The position numbers and the translations under genes were made by a program. Of a stretch of 64,000 bases of DNA, positions 59,207 through 64,000 are shown piece by piece. The stretch comes from Eubacterium sp. Lineage in GTDB: Bacteria; Bacillota; Clostridia; Lachnospirales; Lachnospiraceae. Position 1 is the first letter of the stretch. Each line of letters begins with the position of its first letter. The notes under the pieces were generated by a model. The model did no database searches. It was not told the origin of the DNA and saw nothing but the letters and a program-made list of their open reading frames with translations. The stretch is from positions 1-64,000 of the forward strand of contig JAETSX010000004.1 in assembly GCA_021769425.1 (NCBI GenBank), read 5' to 3'.

Positions 59207-60259
59207 TCAAGAAATATCCTCCCATTTCAGCGGCATCCCTCTGGAAATGTCCCGTTTTGCCCGCTTTCCCAAAACCGCATCCAGATACCTGGGCGTTATC
59301 CCGTCTCCCGGCCGGACAGAACGGATATTGCTTTCCTGCAGCAATTCCCCTTTTCGGATATCCTCTGATGCAAACAGTGACCTGGAATACCGTTTGCTCT
59401 CTTTCTGTTTTTCAGTAAGTTCATAGGTAACTGTTCCAAGGGCAGCCTCCACATTCCGGATTTCTCTCACCATCCGCGCAAATTCCTCCGGCTCCATGGA
59501 AAAATCAGAATCCACGCCGCCGTCTTGCCGGGACAAAGTCAGATGCTTTTCCACAACTTTTGCCCCTAAGGCCGCTGCCGCCACTGCAACCTCTGTGCCG
59601 TAAGAATGATCTGACAGCCCCGTCATGCACTGAAATGTCTCCGCCATATGGGGAATCACCCTCAGATTCATTTCATGGTAAGGCGCAGGATACGCCGATG
59701 TACATTTTAAAAGAATCACGTCCTGATTTCCTTCTTCCCTGCAGGTTTGCAGCGCCAGCTCTATATCGGACAGCGAAGCAACGCCTGTGGATATTATCAC
59801 AGGTTTTCCTGTCCGGGCAGCCCGGCGGATCAGGGGAATGTCATTGATTTCATAAGAAGCGATCTTATAAGCCGGCACATTCAACCGTTCCAGAAAATCT
59901 ACCGCCGTCTTGTCGAAAGGGGAGGAAAAACAGAGCAGTCCGCATTCCTCTGCTTTTTGAAATAGTTTTTCATGCCAATCCCATGGAGTATGGGCTTCCT
60001 GATATAAATCATACAGAGTTCTCCCTTCCCACAGAGAGCCCGCCTGAGTTGCAAAATATTGATTCCTGCAGTCCATGGTTATGGTATCTGCCGTATAGGT
60101 CTGCAGTTTTATAGCGTCTGCGCCGCTTTCCCCTGCGGCTTCTATAATTGCCAAAGCCCTGCCAAGATCCTGATTATGGTTTCCCGATAATTCTGCAATG
60201 ATAAACGCCGGGCTTTTTACAGCAATTTTCCTGTTTGCAATTAATATTTCCTGATTCAT
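59207..60259 (-). CDS. pseI: Pseudaminic acid synthase
   Basis: A 350-residue NeuB-family enzyme that condenses phosphoenolpyruvate with 2,4-diacetamido-2,4,6-trideoxy-altrose. The TIM-barrel part has AFIIAELSGNHNQDLGRALAIIEAA, the metal and substrate region ISTGVASLSDIELAL, and GLSDHSYGTEVAVAAAALGA. The C-terminal antifreeze-like SAF domain ends GMPLKWEDIS. The QTYTADTITMD segment and the neighbours identify it as PseI rather than sialic acid synthase. It is the last gene of the pse operon and follows pseC after about 150 bp. Confidence 0.93.
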   Translation of the reverse strand: MNQEILIANRKIAVKSPAFIIAELSGNHNQDLGRALAIIEAAGESGADAIKLQTYTADTITMDCRNQYFATQAGSLWEGRTLYDLYQEAHTPWDWHEKLFQKAEECGLLCFSSPFDKTAVDFLERLNVPAYKIASYEINDIPLIRRAARTGKPVIISTGVASLSDIELALQTCREEGNQDVILLKCTSAYPAPYHEMNLRVIPHMAETFQCMTGLSDHSYGTEVAVAAAALGAKVVEKHLTLSRQDGGVDSDFSMEPEEFARMVREIRNVEAALGTVTYELTEKQKESKRYSRSLFASEDIRKGELLQESNIRSVRPGDGITPRYLDAVLGKRAKRDISRGMPLKWEDIS

Positions 60260-60409
60260 AATCTGTCCTCCCGTTCCTGCATTTTCCCAATGAACGACTC
60301 CGCAGCAAGCTGGGCCGTATGGCCATTCTTACCATGTGTAAATCATTTATCAAATAGGTATCCGGGCATAAAGCCTTTGTCACTTCACTTTTTCATGCCT
60401 TTTCCGATA

Positions 60410-61552
60410 TCAGTTTCGGGCATGAACCTCTGACAACTCCAGCGCTTTGTTAATTACGATATCCTGCTGTTCGTCCGTCAGCCCCGGATACAGGGGCAGA
60501 CTTATCATATGGGCGTACAATTCTTCCGCATTGGGACAATATACGTCCTGATAACCATGTTTTCGGTAATACGGATGACGGTAAACCGGAATATAATGGA
60601 TATTCACCCCAAACCCTGCCTCCCGCAAATCTGCAAACACCTTATCTCTGTCTGCCCCTGGAAACTGCAGCACATACAGGTGCCAGCCACTTTCTGCATA
60701 GGGAAGCTGTTTCGGCGTTCGAAGGCCGGGCACATTCTCAAAAGCTCTGTCATACCGTTTTGCAAGTTCTCTTCTTCTAGCTAAAAACCTGTCCAGCTTC
60801 TTTAACTGGCTGCTGCCCAACGCTGCCTGAATATCTGTCATCCGGTAATTATAGCCCAATTCCAGCTGCTCATAATACCAGCCGCCTTCATTTTTCTCCA
60901 TCAGGGATTCCTCCCGGGTGATCCCATGGCTGCGAAACAGCATGAGACGCTGGTACAGCTTCTCGCTGTCTGTCACTGCCATTCCCCCTTCTCCTGTGGT
61001 AATGGGTTTTACTGGATGAAAACTGAAAATCGTCATATCCGAACTCAGGGAACCGATTTTTTTGCCCCGGTATTTCGCCCCAAGGGCATGAGCCCCGTCT
61101 TCAATTACAAGAAGGCCGTATTTGCGGGCAATTCTGTGTATCTCGTCCATTTCACAGGGCTGGCCGGTAAAATGCACCGGAATAATCGCCCTGGTTTTAT
61201 CTGTAATTTTACGTTCCACATCTGCCGGATCAATGTTGTAAGTAACCGGATCAATATCTGCAAAAACTGGCTTCCCTCCGCAGTAAAGTACGCAATTTGC
61301 TGAGGCGGCAAATGTTATGGCAGGGACAATCACTTCATCCCCTTTCTGAATGCCGGCCGCAAGACAGGCAATGTGAAGCGCGGCCGTTCCATTGGAAACG
61401 GTCACTGCGTATTTCGATCCCACATAGGCTGCTGTTTTTTTCTCGAATTCCGCTGCTGCAGGGCCTGTGGTGATAAAATCTCCACGCAAAATACTGGCCA
61501 CTGCCTGGATGTCGTCTTCCTCTATGGTTTGATGTCCGTATGGTATGTACAT
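60410..61552 (-). CDS. pseC: UDP-4-keto-sugar aminotransferase of the pseudaminic acid pathway
   Basis: A 380-residue DegT/DnrJ-type, pyridoxal-phosphate-dependent aminotransferase. The cofactor lysine is in FSFHPVKPITTGEGG. IPYGHQTIEEDDIQAVASILRGDFITTGP is the typical start, and EDGAHALGAKYRGKKIGSL carries the aspartate that contacts the cofactor. It would convert the 4-keto sugar made by PseB to the 4-amino form. Length is as usual for PseC. It begins 28 bp after pseH. Confidence 0.93.
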   Translation of the reverse strand: MYIPYGHQTIEEDDIQAVASILRGDFITTGPAAAEFEKKTAAYVGSKYAVTVSNGTAALHIACLAAGIQKGDEVIVPAITFAASANCVLYCGGKPVFADIDPVTYNIDPADVERKITDKTRAIIPVHFTGQPCEMDEIHRIARKYGLLVIEDGAHALGAKYRGKKIGSLSSDMTIFSFHPVKPITTGEGGMAVTDSEKLYQRLMLFRSHGITREESLMEKNEGGWYYEQLELGYNYRMTDIQAALGSSQLKKLDRFLARRRELAKRYDRAFENVPGLRTPKQLPYAESGWHLYVLQFPGADRDKVFADLREAGFGVNIHYIPVYRHPYYRKHGYQDVYCPNAEELYAHMISLPLYPGLTDEQQDIVINKALELSEVHARN

Positions 61553-61580
61553 GGCAAATACTCTCTTTCTGTTTCACTTT

Positions 61581-62117
61581 TTAACAGTTCCTTCCTGTCT
61601 CTTTTTCAAATTCCAACTTTATTTCTTTTTTGTATTCTATACCCTTTTTTTCATACATTAATGATGCAAAGATTCTGTTTGATGCAACATTACTTTTTTT
61701 CACCAAAGCTTTTGCCGAAACCGTCTCAATATAGGGTTTCTGACTTTCCATCCATTGACGAATCTCCTCCTCCGCAACCTCAATTAATTTTTTCCCATAT
61801 CCTTTGTTCCTGAATTCTTTTGCAATGCTGTAACTGATAACAGCTTCATTACCCTCAAAATCCAATCGCAGCATTCCAACCTCTAATTTTCCGTCGCAGA
61901 AGATATAAATCCGGCAGTTGCCATCCTTATATTTTTTCTTAAACCATTCCACATGCTCTTCATAATTCACCGGTTCTGAATGAAAAGAATTCTTCCGCGC
62001 CTCTCTGTCATTCACCCAGCGAAACAGTGTCTTTACATCTTTCCACTCTGCTTTCCTCAGGCAGCAGGTCTCTCCCACATCTGCATTACGCTTTCTTTCC
62101 TTCCTGCCAGTTTCCAT
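61581..62117 (-). CDS. pseH: GNAT-family N-acetyltransferase, probable PseH
   Basis: A 178-residue acetyltransferase. The GNAT acetyl-CoA motif is seen in AVISYSIAKEFRNKGYGKKLIEVAEEEI. The N-terminal LFRWVNDREARKNSFHSEPVNYEEHVEWF is typical of acetyltransferases encoded in nonulosonate clusters. By position between pseF and pseC it most likely acetylates the 4-amino group, the PseH step; sequence alone would only say GNAT. It overlaps the pseF end by 32 bp. Confidence 0.82.
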   Translation of the reverse strand: METGRKERKRNADVGETCCLRKAEWKDVKTLFRWVNDREARKNSFHSEPVNYEEHVEWFKKKYKDGNCRIYIFCDGKLEVGMLRLDFEGNEAVISYSIAKEFRNKGYGKKLIEVAEEEIRQWMESQKPYIETVSAKALVKKSNVASNRIFASLMYEKKGIEYKKEIKLEFEKETGRNC

Positions 62118-62814
62118 CGAATGCTTCCTTCCTCATTAGCTGAAATTTCATCTCTGCCAGCTTCCAATCCTGCTCATTGTCAATATCCTGCACTTCCAAT
62201 TCCGGCGTCACCAAGGCTTTCGTCCGTTCTGTCACCAGCGCTCCATGCTTTAAAAATTCTTCTACACGAAAACAATAAAATTGACCGCAGTCATGATACA
62301 TGACAGGAATATCCTGGGAACGCCTTTTTTCATATTCTGGAAAAGCATACTTTGCTATGCCATTTTCTAAATACATGCCCCGCAAAGGCGGAAAAGAAAA
62401 CGCAGTGACCGGGATGACCGATTCTGCCTCTCCCTGTTCCAAAAGCTCCATGGCGCTCCTCAATTTTTTTCCAGTGACAAACGGCGCCGTTGGATAAATG
62501 CAGCAGCCGTATTGAAACTTTCTTCCGCATTGCTGATACCTATTTAACACTTCTGTCAGCACATCGGCTGTCGCAGCATAATCTCCGGCATTTTCCTTCG
62601 AACGCAAAAAAGGAATCTTTGCTCCATAATATTCTGCCAGTTCCGCAATTTCACTGTCTTCTGTTGATACCATAATCTCATCAAATATCTCTGCCTCCTG
62701 CGCTGCCTCAATTGAATATGCAAGTATTGGCTTCCCGCAGAAGCTTCGGATATTTTTACCCGGAATCCGTTTGCTTCCTCCCCGGGCTGTAATAACTGCA
62801 ATTCTCTGTTCCAT
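62086..62814 (-). CDS. pseF: Pseudaminic acid cytidylyltransferase
   Basis: A 242-residue nucleotidyltransferase that activates pseudaminic acid as its CMP sugar. The N-terminal ITARGGSKRIPGKNIRSFCGKPILAYSIEAA carries the CTP-binding residues shared with NeuA. YPTAPFVTGKKLRSAMELL and YHDCGQFYCFRVEEFL follow the PseF pattern. Context, between pseB and pseH, supports PseF over NeuA. It starts about 36 bp after pseB. Confidence 0.92.
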   Translation of the reverse strand: MEQRIAVITARGGSKRIPGKNIRSFCGKPILAYSIEAAQEAEIFDEIMVSTEDSEIAELAEYYGAKIPFLRSKENAGDYAATADVLTEVLNRYQQCGRKFQYGCCIYPTAPFVTGKKLRSAMELLEQGEAESVIPVTAFSFPPLRGMYLENGIAKYAFPEYEKRRSQDIPVMYHDCGQFYCFRVEEFLKHGALVTERTKALVTPELEVQDIDNEQDWKLAEMKFQLMRKEAFDGNWQEGKKA

Positions 62815-62850
62815 TTTTTCCTTTCCAAAACAACGTTTTTAAATATTCAC

Positions 62851-63852
62851 TTACATGCTTCCAGAACCTTTTACTTGTTTTAAAAGTTCTCTCAATTCCT
62901 CTATTCCAAGCCAATCTGTATTCGTTTCAGAACTGTATTCAAACCCTTGCTCTATCCTCTTTCCGCCCGGCTGAATCTTATCTGGATTCCACCATTCCAT
63001 GTGAGGATAAATGATAAAATGTTTCTCATATTCATAGGTATTGGCGGAATCCTCCCGGGTCACCATAATTTCATGCAGTTTTTCCCCTTCCCGAATTCCC
63101 ACTTCCGGCATACTGCATCCTGGTAAAATTGCCTGGGCAAGATCCGTGACTTTAAAAGATGGTATTTTAGAAATAAACGTTTCTCCGCCCTTAGTTTCCT
63201 CTAAAGCTTTAATTACCAACTCTACTCCCTGTTCCAGACTAATCCAAAACCGTGTCATGCGATAATCTGTAATAGGCAGTTCCGTTTCCCCTCTGGATGC
63301 AATATTCCGAAAAAACGGAATCACTGAACCGCGGCTCCCTGCCACATTTCCATAACGAACCACAGAAAAACTAACATCTTTTTTTCCTGCATAAGCATTT
63401 GCCGACACAAACAATTTATCTGACACCAGTTTCGTTCCGCCGTACAAATTGATGGGATTAACCGCTTTGTCTGTGGAAAGTGCAACCACTTTTTTAACAC
63501 CGCAATCCAAGGCAGCTTCTATGATATTCATTGCGCCGTTAATATTTGTTTTCACCGCTTCTATAGGATTATATTCGCAAGCAGGCACCTGCTTTAAGGC
63601 AGCTGCGTGAATCACATAATCAACCCCGGCAAAAGCCCTGTACAGCCTGTCCCTGTCTCTCACATCCCCAATAAAAAAACGAAGTATATTTCTATATTTT
63701 TTGAAATTTTCAGTCATAAGAAACTGTTTATACTCGTCACGGGAATAAATAATGATTTTTTTCGGACTGTAATGCTCTAATATATATCTTGTAAATGCAC
63801 CGCCGAAAGAACCTGTTCCTCCGGTAATCAATATCGTCTTATCATTCAGCAT
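62851..63852 (-). CDS. pseB: UDP-N-acetylglucosamine 4,6-dehydratase (inverting)
   Basis: A 333-residue short-chain dehydrogenase/reductase that starts the pseudaminic acid pathway. The NAD(P) loop is ITGGTGSFGGAFTRYIL. The catalytic region is ALSTDKAVNPINLYGGTKLVSDKLF, where Asp, Lys and Tyr-x-x-x-Lys positions match inverting dehydratases of the PseB/FlaA1 type. ATG at 63852, with GGAGGGAAAAT before it, is chosen over the upstream in-frame codon at 63885. It is the first complete gene of the pse operon in the window. Confidence 0.94.
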   Translation of the reverse strand: MLNDKTILITGGTGSFGGAFTRYILEHYSPKKIIIYSRDEYKQFLMTENFKKYRNILRFFIGDVRDRDRLYRAFAGVDYVIHAAALKQVPACEYNPIEAVKTNINGAMNIIEAALDCGVKKVVALSTDKAVNPINLYGGTKLVSDKLFVSANAYAGKKDVSFSVVRYGNVAGSRGSVIPFFRNIASRGETELPITDYRMTRFWISLEQGVELVIKALEETKGGETFISKIPSFKVTDLAQAILPGCSMPEVGIREGEKLHEIMVTREDSANTYEYEKHFIIYPHMEWWNPDKIQPGGKRIEQGFEYSSETNTDWLGIEELRELLKQVKGSGSM

Positions 63853-63915
63853 ATTTTCCCTCCGCATTTCCTGAAACTGATCCATGATCTATCTTCCATT
63901 GTTTAAATTTCGTTG

Positions 63916-64000
63916 TTACAATTTCTTTTCCATCACCAGCCATTTCCCGCTGTCTTCTAAAATATGACACGCTTGTTTTTGATAAAAACGGATTCCTGAT
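63916..64000 (-). CDS. C-terminal end of a gene cut by the window edge, acetyltransferase-like
   Basis: The minus strand entering the window encodes 27 residues, SGIRFYQKQACHILEDSGKW followed by seven more, and a TAA at 63916. The text (GIRFYQK and GKWLVMEKKL) resembles the last strands of GNAT acetyltransferases. The gene runs in the same direction as pseB and ends about 64 bp before its ATG. Too little is visible to name it. Confidence 0.55.
   Translation of the reverse strand, partial: SGIRFYQKQACHILEDSGKWLVMEKKL

Overview
The window reads as a chromosomal segment of a spore-forming, probably flagellated Lachnospiraceae (class Clostridia). The genus is not assigned. Support comes from strong AGGAGG-type ribosome binding sites, a YlmC/YmxH sporulation protein, a MurE with the meso-diaminopimelate motif, the Gram-positive priA-def-fmt-rsmB-rlmN-prpC-pknB-rsgA-rpe operon, a YesMN-type sugar ABC locus and a pseudaminic acid pathway of the kind used to glycosylate flagellin. 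Almost every gene lies on the minus strand, so operons read from high to low coordinates.

Region 1 (0.4-7.9 kb) is a glycerol regulon: antiterminator glpP behind a terminator/anti-terminator leader, a TetR-type regulator, then glpK (own promoter), glpF and a three-protein glycerol-3-phosphate oxidising set (two flavoproteins and a four-cysteine DUF1667 protein), with a strong stem-loop between glpF and the flavoproteins. Region 2 (8.0-15.5 kb) has a plus-strand small gene behind a long structured leader with a 33-bp palindromic repeat array, then a DUF2185-DUF4241 protein, dnaE, pfkA and a SpoU-type RNA methyltransferase in one operon. Region 3 (15.6-25.2 kb) is a sugar-uptake locus: YesN-type regulator, ABC permeases and binding protein, a YesM-type kinase that has lost its phosphoacceptor region, a phosphohexomutase and a GH94 phosphorylase. 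Phosphorylase product (sugar-1-phosphate) would be isomerised by the mutase.

Region 4 (25.3-30.2 kb) holds a CPBP protease, an Lsa-type ABC-F protein behind a full attenuator (promoter, 7-codon leader peptide, anti-terminator, terminator), a pair of tiny ORFs and a MATE exporter. Region 5 (30.2-45.2 kb) is the long housekeeping operon from murE to ychF, started by one good promoter and ended by a terminator. Region 6 (45.2-45.7 kb) is an intergenic stretch packed with palindromic, MITE-like elements, one with a perfect 8-bp flanking direct repeat. Region 7 (45.7-57.3 kb) contains an HD-GYP response regulator, cbiB, a small alarmone synthetase, a polytopic hydrolase and cobinamide salvage/lower-ligand genes (cobS, cobU, a second CobU-like gene, cobT, cbiA). 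Region 8 (57.5-64 kb) has a fructosamine-kinase-like gene, decayed gene remnants behind a promoter with an SOS box, and the pse cluster (pseB, F, H, C, I).

A theme running through the window is short tandem duplication. Repeats of 30, 33, 39, 48, 57 and 67 bp lie in leaders, intergenic spacers and in frame inside conserved genes (fmt, the SpoU methyltransferase, cbiA, probably dnaE). Together with several dispersed inverted-repeat elements they suggest a genome that tolerates or generates such sequence readily. No rRNA, tRNA, CRISPR array or complete transposase was found.
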